From assembly GCA_001769385.1 (NCBI GenBank), contig MEPB01000088.1, positions 1-64,000 on the forward strand: a stretch of DNA of 64,000 bases. Direction: 5' to 3'. Origin of the DNA: Bacteroidetes bacterium RIFCSPLOWO2_12_FULL_35_15 (GTDB lineage: Bacteria; Bacteroidota; Bacteroidia; 2-12-FULL-35-15). Positions 9,596 to 17,630 of the stretch are shown here, piece by piece. Under the pieces are notes generated by a model that did not search any database, was not told the origin of the DNA, and worked only from the letters and a program-made list of their open reading frames with translations. Position numbers and translations under genes: made by a program. Numbering within the stretch: the stretch's first letter is position 1; every line of letters starts with the position of its first letter.

Positions 9596-10647
9596 TTAGA
9601 AATACACATTAAAGAATATTGATTGTCTTCGTGGTGATTAACGATTAATATATTTTGAATGTTTAACACTTGAGCCTGATCCGGGAAAATCGCATTTGGA
9701 ACAACCTGTCTTTTAATGATATTTGCGGCTAACCATAATGCAAAAGTGCTGGATGTAAAATATTCTCCGCATAAATGTTTGAAATATGCGATCGGTAAAT
9801 TTATTGTTTTATTAAATTCTGATATTTTTTTATCAGTAACCACATCACCCGAATTGCCACTTAATACAAGACTAATCTGATCTTTTTCCAATCCAATTTC
9901 CGCTAAAAAAGAATTTACTTCATTGGTTAATTCATTTGCATCTGAAATCCCCTGAATGCACTTTACGCCCTTAATTTTTGCATATGTCGAAGGAGTCGCT
10001 ATCCTACTTATATTGAAAAACCCTGCACCTTCACCAACAATATATCCATTTGTGTTACTATTCCAAATGGGTTGTACATTTTCTAATTTTTTTATGTGAC
10101 CACCTCTATAAAATAATTCAAACATAGAAGGTGTTATTTCATCAACGGCACCAACTAATACTGTTAAAGCTTCCTGTTCTTTCAACAACATCATTGCATC
10201 AAGCAATGCGTATTCAAAGGAAAGATTTTGATGAACATAAGTGAAGTTATAACCATTACACTTTATTTGCAAAGCAATTTGTCCGGCAACCGTATTGTGT
10301 GTTGATTGAATAAAAGAAGTTGGGGTTAAAAATCGCTCATCATTATCCAATAACATGCGTAGAAACTTATCTGTGTCTTCACAACATCCCATTCCTGTTC
10401 CTGTAACTATTGCATCCACTTCTTCTAATCCGGCAGATTTCATGCTCATCATTCCTGTACTCACACCCATTTTTACAATGTGTGACATTCTTCTGATCAA
10501 ATTTGCAGGAATGTGATCCTTATAATTTGGTTCGGTAGCAATAAGTTGATTGTTCAAAGGAACAGAACCAATGTCTTCAAAAAAATAATTCTCATCAACC
10601 GTATCGTGATGAGAAATACAAGCCATTCCGTTTATATATATTTCCAT
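9589..10647 (-). CDS. Ketosynthase-like chain-length-factor homologue lacking the active-site Cys
   Basis: This protein of about 352 residues aligns by eye with thiolase-fold ketosynthases (N-terminal IYINGMACIS, a central GEGAGFF, a C-terminal variable part). The nucleophile segment, normally TACSS, reads VHQNLS, placing Asn (about residue 141) where Cys should be. The HGTGT histidine motif is also absent. This resembles the chain-length-factor partner of type II ketosynthases, as in the ApeO-ApeC pair of aryl-polyene synthases. The start at 10647 is preferred because it follows the upstream stop directly; an in-frame ATG at 10662 would add five residues and an overlap. Probable partner: the KS at 10649. 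Confidence 0.82.
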   Translation of the reverse strand: MEIYINGMACISHHDTVDENYFFEDIGSVPLNNQLIATEPNYKDHIPANLIRRMSHIVKMGVSTGMMSMKSAGLEEVDAIVTGTGMGCCEDTDKFLRMLLDNDERFLTPTSFIQSTHNTVAGQIALQIKCNGYNFTYVHQNLSFEYALLDAMMLLKEQEALTVLVGAVDEITPSMFELFYRGGHIKKLENVQPIWNSNTNGYIVGEGAGFFNISRIATPSTYAKIKGVKCIQGISDANELTNEVNSFLAEIGLEKDQISLVLSGNSGDVVTDKKISEFNKTINLPIAYFKHLCGEYFTSSTFALWLAANIIKRQVVPNAIFPDQAQVLNIQNILIVNHHEDNQYSLMCISKC

Positions 10648-10648
10648 A

Positions 10649-11839
10649 TTAATTCTTCGCAAAAATTAAAGATGAACAATTACCTCCAAAACCAAAAGAA
10701 TTAGACATTACATAATCCAACGAAACATTTTTTTCCAGTGTATCAACTGGAGTAATTGTCAGATTCTTCATTTGTTCTTTTCTATTTAAACATGGAAAGA
10801 TCATGCTGTTTTGAATTGCCAGAATAGAAATAACAGCTTCTACTGCTGCTGCTGCTGCAAGCGTATGCCCGGTAAATGCTTTTGTAGAACTAAATTTTGG
10901 AACATGATTTTTAAAAATTGTTTGCATGGCGATTCCTTCTGATGCATCATTATTAGGCGTTCCGGTACCATGTGCATTTATATAATCAATTTGGTCCGGA
11001 GTGATACCGGCAACTTTAAATGCTTTTTGCATAGCAAGTAAAGCACCATGCCCTTCCGGAGAAGAGGCGGTTTGATGAAAAGCATCATTTGCATTACCAT
11101 AACCAATTAATTGAGCAAGAACCTTTTTATTCTTTTCCTTCACCCATTTTTCGGATTCCAACACTAAGAATGCAGCACCTTCACCTAAATTCAACCCTTT
11201 CCTGTTTTCATCAAAAGGTTTGCTCCATTCATTATCAAGGATCATCAATGTATTGAAACCGTTCAACGTAAATTTTGAAAGGGGATCAACTCCACCAACA
11301 ACAACTCTGTCTAAAATATTATTCTTAATTAACCGGGCACCCAGTATCATCGCATTAGCTGCAGATGAACATGCCGTACTGATAGAAGTTACATAATCTC
11401 TTATCCCGAAATGGCTGGCAATATCATTAGTACTGACACCATTCAAGTGATGATCCATAAAATTCTCATTGTTTTTCCCTTCAAAAAATCCTTTATACAG
11501 GAGTTCTGTATGGCACATCCCGGCAACGGTTGTTGAAGATATGAAACCGGTACGAGCCTCTTTCATATCTGTAATAGAAGCCATTTTCAATGCTTCTCTC
11601 ACAGCAATGTAACCAAGAAGTGTGGTCCGGTTATAAGTTCCTATTCCGGCAAGTTCAATTAGCTCTTTATTACTAAGTTTGACTTCGCCAACAACAAAAT
11701 TATCCTTATGAGAAGTTTCCAGATACCTGATCTTTTCAATTCCCGATCTATTATTGGATAATGAATACAATGTTTCCTCAACCGAATTACCGATTGCCGA
11801 CATAATACCCATTCCGGTTACAAATACTTTATTAGCCAT
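10649..11839 (-). CDS. FabF-like beta-ketoacyl-ACP synthase (KS)
   Basis: A 396-residue type II ketosynthase with a complete triad: Cys157 in STACSS, His290 in HGTGT and His325 in FTGHTLAAA. It ends with the family signature NSFGFGGNCSSL. It extends the ACP-bound polyene by decarboxylative condensation with malonyl-ACP. It lies directly upstream of the Cys-less CLF-like gene and downstream of an ACP gene, the layout of a KS-CLF pair with a dedicated carrier. Several other KS genes exist in the locus, so chain-position specificity cannot be assigned. Confidence 0.93.
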   Translation of the reverse strand: MANKVFVTGMGIMSAIGNSVEETLYSLSNNRSGIEKIRYLETSHKDNFVVGEVKLSNKELIELAGIGTYNRTTLLGYIAVREALKMASITDMKEARTGFISSTTVAGMCHTELLYKGFFEGKNNENFMDHHLNGVSTNDIASHFGIRDYVTSISTACSSAANAMILGARLIKNNILDRVVVGGVDPLSKFTLNGFNTLMILDNEWSKPFDENRKGLNLGEGAAFLVLESEKWVKEKNKKVLAQLIGYGNANDAFHQTASSPEGHGALLAMQKAFKVAGITPDQIDYINAHGTGTPNNDASEGIAMQTIFKNHVPKFSSTKAFTGHTLAAAAAVEAVISILAIQNSMIFPCLNRKEQMKNLTITPVDTLEKNVSLDYVMSNSFGFGGNCSSLIFAKN

Positions 11840-11873
11840 TAGCGATTATTACAAAGGTATTTACACAAAAAAT

Positions 11874-12128
11874 TTATTTTTGATTTGCTTTGATATAATC
11901 AGCCATTGTCTGGATGGAAGTAAAAATGGCTTTTGCATCTTTGGGATCCTGAATTTTTATTCCATAATTTTTTTCCAATAAAACAATAAGCTCTAAAGCA
12001 TCAATAGAATCAAGTCCTAAACCTTCACCAAAAAGAGGGGCATTGGCATCGATATCTTCTTTTTTCAGATCTTCTAAATTTAATTGTTCAATAATTTCAC
12101 CTTTTAATTTGTCAATAAGTGCATCCAT
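11874..12128 (-). CDS. Acyl carrier protein of the aryl polyene synthase
   Basis: An 84-residue acidic four-helix carrier. The phosphopantetheine attachment serine is Ser41 in GLGLDSIDALEL. The LDSIDALEL variant is frequent in aryl-polyene ACPs and differs from the DSLDTVEL of housekeeping AcpP. It lies between the KS genes at 10649 and 12174 in the same operon. It probably carries the polyene; the second ACP (23751-24008) has a different sequence and may serve the resorcinol branch or the starter unit. Confidence 0.93.
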   Translation of the reverse strand: MDALIDKLKGEIIEQLNLEDLKKEDIDANAPLFGEGLGLDSIDALELIVLLEKNYGIKIQDPKDAKAIFTSIQTMADYIKANQK

Positions 12129-12173
12129 GTTTTTTGTTTTTTAAGCATCTCTTTTTTGTTGAGATGCATGTTT

Positions 12174-12806
12174 TTATTGGTTAGTATATAATTTAGTTAA
12201 TTGCTCTGATGTATGTTCAATATTCATTATCCCGGGTTGTTTTTCAACGGTATATAAAAACGATTCAACCTTATTTTCATAAAAATCCACCCAGCCTGTA
12301 ATACAGCACTTTGCCCTGCTGTTGTTCAAAAGAGAATTGATGTAGGAACTCATAAAGCCGGCATCAAATTTATCAAAAACAAAGAAGGTATTTTCACCTT
12401 TAATTCCATTTCGTATAGCTATTTCACCCAGTAAAATATTGGGCAATGTATATACAAAAACTGTCGGGCTGGGGAAATAATTATTCTTATCTATTGTGGT
12501 TTGGTATTCGACATCAGTTTCTAATGACGACACACTGTTCGCGATTACAATGGCAATCTCTTCTTTATTATAGTTCTCTGTTATTTTATTTGTTTTCAGT
12601 AATAGATCGGAAGTAATTAAGGCTAACTTGCATAGAGAATCCATTTTGTAAAACTTCGGATAAGCCAATTGGTAATGCTTGTAAGCAGATTTTAGAAAAT
12701 CAATTGATGAAACCTGAGATGATTCAGAATAATCAATATGAGAATTGATACAAACTTTCGATGATTTGATCGAACAAAAAGAAGTTATATAATTCTGATC
12801 TGACAT
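12174..12806 (-). CDS. Short ketosynthase-like protein (N-terminal KS half, no active-site Cys)
   Basis: Only 210 residues, about half a ketosynthase. The region IAIVIANSVSSLETD and SPTVFVYTLPNILLGEIAIRNGIKGEN resembles the N-terminal thiolase fold of KS enzymes around their dimer interface. At the nucleophile position it reads FFVFDKFDAGFMSS, with no Cys. The C-terminal half with both catalytic histidines is absent and no frameshifted remainder is visible, so it looks like a genuine short family, not a recent pseudogene. Six bases separate it from the complete KS upstream. A structural or scaffold role in a KS complex is inferred. Confidence 0.7.
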   Translation of the reverse strand: MSDQNYITSFCSIKSSKVCINSHIDYSESSQVSSIDFLKSAYKHYQLAYPKFYKMDSLCKLALITSDLLLKTNKITENYNKEEIAIVIANSVSSLETDVEYQTTIDKNNYFPSPTVFVYTLPNILLGEIAIRNGIKGENTFFVFDKFDAGFMSSYINSLLNNSRAKCCITGWVDFYENKVESFLYTVEKQPGIMNIEHTSEQLTKLYTNQ

Positions 12807-12811
12807 TAATT

Positions 12812-13978
12812 TTATTGTTTTTGAAAAAGTACTGCAACATTACAACCACTAAATCCAGCAGCTGTTTTAAGGCAATTATTGATCTGTTGTTGAGTTGTTT
12901 GTTTAATAATATTTATCGGTTTTGAAACTCCTAACTCTTTGAAGTTATATGTTCCAATCAATGTATTCTCACGCATAGATTGCAATCCGACTATTGATTC
13001 AATTATACCCGCAGCACCCAAAGTATGACCAAAATAGCTTTTCAAACTATTCATCGGAACATTTTCCAGATGAGCATCTGTAATAGCCAGGGATTCCATT
13101 TCATCGTTAAACAATGTTGCAGTCCCGTGTCCGGAAATAAAATCAATTTCCGAAGCATTTACATTAGCTTCAGTTAAGGTCTTTTCAATTGCAATGAATA
13201 ATCCATCACCGGTGCGTGAAGGCCCGGAAATATGGTTCGCATCATTTGAACTGGCACCGGCTTTTACAATAATTTTCGAATCTTGATTTAGATTTGACAA
13301 ATTATTGGTAAGAACAATGGTACCACAAGCTTCACCCAAAGAAATACCATCCCGGGAAGCATCATACGGTTTTGCAATCTGACTGCTTACCGCTTTAAAA
13401 GATTGAAATCCCGAAACAACAAAATGAGTTAAAATATCTGCTCCAACAACTATTACATTTTCATATTGCTCTGTTTCCAACATTCGCTTCCCAACAATAA
13501 TTGCCAATGCACCGGAAATACAAGCATTTGAAACAACAACAGGCTTATTCGGATTATCGAAATAACGGGAAATTGCGCTTGCTGCTTCCCATAGATAAGC
13601 TCTTTTTTTATCAAATTTTTGAGCTATAGAAGTATCTAACAGATCAATATTTCCTTTTGTGGTCGATAAAACGATCAGCGTTTTTTTACCTGTTATATCG
13701 ATCTTAGGATTTTGCTTAAGAACATTGTTGATTGAAAGAATCACAAGTTTTTCCAAACGCGTAAATTCCTCTTTGACCGGGAATTTCTTAAACTCAGAAT
13801 TTATTTTATTGCTATCGATCACGGCAGCAAATACAGGCTCGGGTGATAATTCCGACTGTTCAAAATACTGAACACCTGTTTGCATCTTTTTTAATTGTTC
13901 AAAATTTTCAGCAGTGGTAAATCCAAGCGGAGAAATAATATTATCCGCAGCAATATATGTTTCGAGTTTCTGATTCAT
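12812..13978 (-). CDS. FabF-like beta-ketoacyl-ACP synthase (KS)
   Basis: A 388-residue ketosynthase with an intact triad: Cys153 in SNACISGALAI, His284 in GHGTATLFND and His318 in YFGHTLGAAG. The C terminus has the loop TAAGFSGCNVAVLF in place of the usual NSFGFGGTN, which marks it as a divergent member like those of aryl-polyene loci. Its ATG overlaps the thioesterase stop codon by one base (TAATG), so translation is coupled. It may act as the initiating or second elongating KS of the polyene pathway. Confidence 0.9.
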   Translation of the reverse strand: MNQKLETYIAADNIISPLGFTTAENFEQLKKMQTGVQYFEQSELSPEPVFAAVIDSNKINSEFKKFPVKEEFTRLEKLVILSINNVLKQNPKIDITGKKTLIVLSTTKGNIDLLDTSIAQKFDKKRAYLWEAASAISRYFDNPNKPVVVSNACISGALAIIVGKRMLETEQYENVIVVGADILTHFVVSGFQSFKAVSSQIAKPYDASRDGISLGEACGTIVLTNNLSNLNQDSKIIVKAGASSNDANHISGPSRTGDGLFIAIEKTLTEANVNASEIDFISGHGTATLFNDEMESLAITDAHLENVPMNSLKSYFGHTLGAAGIIESIVGLQSMRENTLIGTYNFKELGVSKPINIIKQTTQQQINNCLKTAAGFSGCNVAVLFQKQ

Positions 13979-14433
13979 TAACGCGCCATCAAATTACGTT
14001 TCTTCCATTCTTCAAAAAACACAGGCATGGTTATATATAACTCATGTTTTAAGGTCATAAACACTTGGGTGGATTCACCGGTTGCTACTAATTCGTTATC
14101 AGAAAGACGGAATATTTTATATTTAAATACAATTTTTGCCGCAGGTGAATCAATGTAAGTGGTTTCAATAATTACAGAATCACCATACTTGACAATTTTC
14201 TTAAAATCGACATTAATGCGGATAAGTGGCAAAGCAAACTTGTGTTTATATACATCCAAGTATCCCAGTTCATATTGTTTGCCAAATGCTTCACGACCAT
14301 CTTCAAAAAATTTCAGATAATGGCCATGCCAAACGATTCCTAAGGCATCAATTTCACTAAAACGAACCGGAACTTCCGTTCGATTAGTTAATTTAAGAGA
14401 AAGTACTTTTTCTTTTTTTGCTAATGTTTCCAT
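13978..14433 (-). CDS. 4HBT/YbgC-type acyl thioesterase (hotdog)
   Basis: A 151-residue hotdog protein with the 4-hydroxybenzoyl-CoA thioesterase motif VRFSEIDALGIVWHGHYLKF, in which the Asp and the HxxYLxxFE element are visible. Thioesterases of this class occur in aryl-polyene loci and could release or edit ACP-bound intermediates. Its stop overlaps the next KS start (TAATG). The upstream gap to the ABC permease is 85 bases. Confidence 0.88.
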   Translation of the reverse strand: METLAKKEKVLSLKLTNRTEVPVRFSEIDALGIVWHGHYLKFFEDGREAFGKQYELGYLDVYKHKFALPLIRINVDFKKIVKYGDSVIIETTYIDSPAAKIVFKYKIFRLSDNELVATGESTQVFMTLKHELYITMPVFFEEWKKRNLMAR

Positions 14434-14518
14434 TTTGTTATTAAGGAGCGCTAATTTACTAAAAATCCACGAAATAAAGTAGGCTCAGCGCTATAAAAAT
14501 CAGATTATTTTAAGGAAA

Positions 14519-15796
14519 TTACCGGGTTGTTGCTTTATTATAAAAATAGGATATCCCTACTGTGAAAGCAAAGAATGATAGTAGCTTCAGAGCAAATGGC
14601 AGAATACTCTGAACCGTTCCCTGATTCAGAAAAACCTTATGAAATGCGCTCAAGGCCCAGTAAAGAGGAGAAAATTCAGAAAACATTCGAATAGAATCAG
14701 GCATAACATATACCGGAACCCAAATACCGCCCAAAGCCGCTAATATCACCACTGAAACTGCTCCAAATGTTGACGATTGTTGCTGAGTAGAGAATAATGT
14801 CCCTACCATAATTCCATACCCTGTTGCGGCCAAGCCTGTACTAAATGCAACAATAAAAACAGCAGCAATACTGGTTCCAACCACTAATTTTGGCAAACCC
14901 AAATAAGGCAATAAAAACATCCCCACCAGTAGCATCAACAAACATTGTATCATGCAAATGAAAAGATAAGCAGTGATCTTTCCTGTCATCACAGTAATAT
15001 AAGAACCGGGCATGGTTCGCAAGCGGGTATAACTTCCATCATCACGCTCTTTTATAATGCTTCCTGCAAGTGAAATAACAATAAAAAACATTCCGAAAAT
15101 TGTCCAGGCGGGTACATTATGCTGAACAGAATTTAAAAGCAAAGCTTCTTTTGGTGTATCGATGGTGCTTACTTCTGCAAAATTCACAAACTCAGCCATA
15201 GGTTCTGATTTAGCCATTTGCGAATCATCAGTTTTAAATTGTTTACTAAAAATATCCATGATAGTTTGAGTTTCTATTTTGGAGGTGGATTGTTTTAGTG
15301 AACTTAAAATAGAAGCTTTGAAAGCTTTTTTTGTTTCGGGTGCAAACAGGATCTTAATGTTTAAATCAGTATCAACAGCTGATTCCTTTTTTTGCGAAGG
15401 ATCATCAAAACCAACCTCAGTAAGCTTTTTAGAAACAAATTGATTTACTTTTGCATTTAACAGTTCAGAGGCATTTTCCGGAATAATGATTCCAATTTCA
15501 TAATCTCCTGCCTTGATGTTTTTCTTCACAAGATCTTCAGCTTCTTGCTTTTTTGTGATGTCAAATATCTTTGATTCCTTTAACCCTTTTTCGATAGCAA
15601 TACCTAAGTTTCCTGTATCATTATTTACAAGGATCAGTGGAATTTTAAATTCCTGGTAATCCCGAAAAGGTGCATCTTGTATCAATGCCATGATGGTAAT
15701 CAATGCCATGGGCATTAAAAACATAATTGCTAATCCACCCCTGTCTCGCAGAAGGATCAGTAACTCTTTTCGTATGGTTGCAACTAAACGTAACAC
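14519..15796 (-). CDS. ABC-2 type transporter permease
   Basis: A 425-residue permease: an N-terminal cytoplasmic stretch (RKELLILLRDRGGLAI), one membrane helix (about 20-38), an extracytoplasmic domain of roughly 190 residues, then about five membrane helices (230-420). This is the ABC2_membrane_3 layout. The matching ATPase is encoded upstream (16114-16863), separated by a 317-base repeat-filled gap. The pair likely exports a pigment precursor or a lipid-linked intermediate; the substrate is not shown by sequence. Confidence 0.88.
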   Translation of the reverse strand: MLRLVATIRKELLILLRDRGGLAIMFLMPMALITIMALIQDAPFRDYQEFKIPLILVNNDTGNLGIAIEKGLKESKIFDITKKQEAEDLVKKNIKAGDYEIGIIIPENASELLNAKVNQFVSKKLTEVGFDDPSQKKESAVDTDLNIKILFAPETKKAFKASILSSLKQSTSKIETQTIMDIFSKQFKTDDSQMAKSEPMAEFVNFAEVSTIDTPKEALLLNSVQHNVPAWTIFGMFFIVISLAGSIIKERDDGSYTRLRTMPGSYITVMTGKITAYLFICMIQCLLMLLVGMFLLPYLGLPKLVVGTSIAAVFIVAFSTGLAATGYGIMVGTLFSTQQQSSTFGAVSVVILAALGGIWVPVYVMPDSIRMFSEFSPLYWALSAFHKVFLNQGTVQSILPFALKLLSFFAFTVGISYFYNKATTR

Positions 15797-15802
15797 AAAT
15801 AA

Positions 15803-15850
15803 ATTGTTGAATTGTTATATTGTTGAATTGTTATATTATTAAATTGTTAT
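15803..15850. repeat. Three tandem 16-base units
   Basis: ATTGTTGAATTGTTAT occurs exactly at 15803-15818 and 15819-15834, with a diverged third copy (ATTATTAAATTGTTAT) at 15835-15850. It lies just upstream of the ABC permease start, within the 317-base gap between the two ABC genes. Confidence 0.85.
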
Positions 15851-15972
15851 TAACGTCCTAAATGCTCTTACTAAGAATAGAAATTCAATTTATTAATATT
15901 TGATAAAAAAACTATATACCTTTTACACACCCCTACCCATCTCTAGAGGGGAATAGATGGTTCATATAATCT

Positions 15973-16130
15973 CATTTTTCTAACAAACTACGTTTCGTAT
16001 ATTCGTACAGATTCGTATTTCGTAGATTTCTTCTCTTAATTTTTAGTGCTTACATTTCATTTTCTAACAAACAACGTTTCGTATATTCGTACTGATTCGT
16101 ATTTCGTAGATTTTTAATCTCTTAATTTTT
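15973..16130. repeat. Two direct copies of a ~72-base AT-rich unit in the ABC ATPase-permease gap
   Basis: Copies at about 15973-16044 and 16058-16130 share the run CTAACAAAC.ACGTTTCGTA, then TATTCGTAC.GATTCGTATT and TCGTAGATTT, with few differences. Together with the 16-base tandem units these fill most of the 317-base gap between the ATPase and permease genes. No gene or clear promoter was seen in the gap. Confidence 0.8.
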
Positions 16131-16863
16131 TTCCGGTCAATTTCAAAAATAATTGTTCTAAATTTCCAGCTGAATGTTCAGCAATTAATTTTTTTGGCTT
16201 TCCACTTATAATAATTTCCCCTTTATCAATGATTGCGATATCAGAGCATAAATTTTCCGCTTCTTCCATTAAATGCGAAGTATAAATAATCGTACACCCT
16301 TGTTTATTTATTAAACGTAAATGTTCAGTTATTAAATTACGCGATTGAACATCAACACCAACAGTAGGTTCATCTAGAAATAAGATCTGAGGCTTATGTA
16401 AAATTGCGGCAATTAAATTTATTCTACGTTTCATTCCTCCTGAAAATGTCTCCACTCTTTTATTTGACTGAGCTTGTAAACCAACAATTTCAAGATGTTC
16501 GTATATATTTTTTTTCAAACTTTCTCCTTTTAAACCATACATATTTCCAATATATCGTAAATTTTCAAAAGCTGTTAAAGTTGGGTAGAGTGCAATTTCC
16601 TGTGGAACCACACCAATTTGTTGTTTGATATCTTCCAGGTGAGTGGCAATAGAAAATCCAAGTAGTTTTGCATCACCGCTTGAAGGTTTTATTAAGCCAC
16701 AAAGCATGGAAATGGTAGTTGTTTTCCCCGCACCATTTGGTCCCAACAATCCGAAAATAGTACCTGAATCAATTGTAAAAGAAATATTATTTACAGCAGG
16801 GGTAGTTGAACCTTTATATATTTTAACCAACTGATTTACTTCGACTGCAATGGTGGAGTTCAT
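16114..16863 (-). CDS. ABC transporter ATP-binding protein
   Basis: A 249-residue ABC ATPase with Walker A GPNGAGKTT, Q-loop region VVPQEIALYP, signature FSGGMKRR, Walker B ILFLDEPTVG and the H-loop His in TSHLMEEAE. The FSGGMKRR signature and DEPTVGVD are typical of ABC-2 type exporters. It pairs with the permease at 14519-15796 although repeats now separate them. It likely energises export of a pigment-related substrate. Confidence 0.93.
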   Translation of the reverse strand: MNSTIAVEVNQLVKIYKGSTTPAVNNISFTIDSGTIFGLLGPNGAGKTTTISMLCGLIKPSSGDAKLLGFSIATHLEDIKQQIGVVPQEIALYPTLTAFENLRYIGNMYGLKGESLKKNIYEHLEIVGLQAQSNKRVETFSGGMKRRINLIAAILHKPQILFLDEPTVGVDVQSRNLITEHLRLINKQGCTIIYTSHLMEEAENLCSDIAIIDKGEIIISGKPKKLIAEHSAGNLEQLFLKLTGKKLRD

Positions 16864-16962
16864 TCTTGATGTTTCTCAGATTGATTTTTTTTCGGAAAAA
16901 GAATATATTTTGAATAATCCAATTGTCATTATAAAATGGTCCAATTTAAATTGCCTCGCTCG

Positions 16963-17019
16963 TTTCTCGACTCCGCTCGAAATGGCACCAGCGCTGTCAT
17001 TTCGAGCGGAGTCGAGAAA
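16963..17019. repeat. Perfect 22-base inverted repeat of the TCGAGCGGAGTCGAGAAA family
   Basis: Arms 16963-16984 and 16998-17019 are exact reverse complements (core CATTTCGAGCGGAGTCGAG) with a 13-base loop. A partial copy (TTCTCCCTTCGCTCGAAATG) follows at about 17118-17137, and another partial copy sits at about 29926-29945. This fills the 305-base gap between the dehydratase gene (ending at 17169) and the ABC ATPase start; no gene is visible there. Confidence 0.85.
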
Positions 17020-17168
17020 GTGTGCTGAGGGAAAATTCTGAAATAATATATTTAGAATTGGTATAAGAAACATTGATAAAAATTTCAAATGAATAGTTTG
17101 TATCTTTCACAAAGATTTCTCCCTTCGCTCGAAATGACATAATTATAAAAATAATTTGATGGCGATAT

Positions 17169-17627
17169 TTAATCTTTTTTCAAAAATATTTTCATTTCGC
17201 ATTCCGCAATTGTTTCACCATTTACAGTGGTTTTTCCGCTTATAATTGTTACGTCAAAAACAACCTGTTGGATAACAACTTCTGTTCTTAACTCACTGTT
17301 AACTTTAGGTAAGTTATGAATAATTAATCTTTTTATTGCTCCGATATATCCAACAGGAGGTTTCACTTTTTCACCATTTTTCTCCATTTGAGAAACAATA
17401 TATCCAACACGTAGTGCAGCAGTTTGAGCAATATTTTCAATTATACCGGATTCAGAAAAAAATCCGTCCTCACAAAATATATTTTCTTTTTTAATTGTAA
17501 AACCTGAAATAGTAGTTGTTTCATCATTGAACCACAACTTATCAACCATCTCGATAGGAGGTTTTTGGGGAATTAGAATGGAAACATCAGTTCCTTCTAT
17601 CAGGGGTTTAGCGGTTAGTTGTGTCAT
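17169..17627 (-). CDS. Hotdog dehydratase, Glu-only half site (ApeP-like)
   Basis: A 152-residue hotdog protein starting with IPQKPPIEMVDKL, resembling the (L/I)P.(R/K)PP...(I/V)D motif of ApeP-like dehydratases. On the central helix (ESGIIENIAQTAAL) the catalytic-type Glu64 is present, but the His expected 14 residues earlier is Ile50. The other dehydratase of the locus (6958-7344) keeps His and lacks the acid. The two probably pair in one heterodimeric active site that makes the polyene double bonds. It begins three bases after DarB in the same operon. Confidence 0.82.
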   Translation of the reverse strand: MTQLTAKPLIEGTDVSILIPQKPPIEMVDKLWFNDETTTISGFTIKKENIFCEDGFFSESGIIENIAQTAALRVGYIVSQMEKNGEKVKPPVGYIGAIKRLIIHNLPKVNSELRTEVVIQQVVFDVTIISGKTTVNGETIAECEMKIFLKKD

Positions 17628-17630
17628 GAA

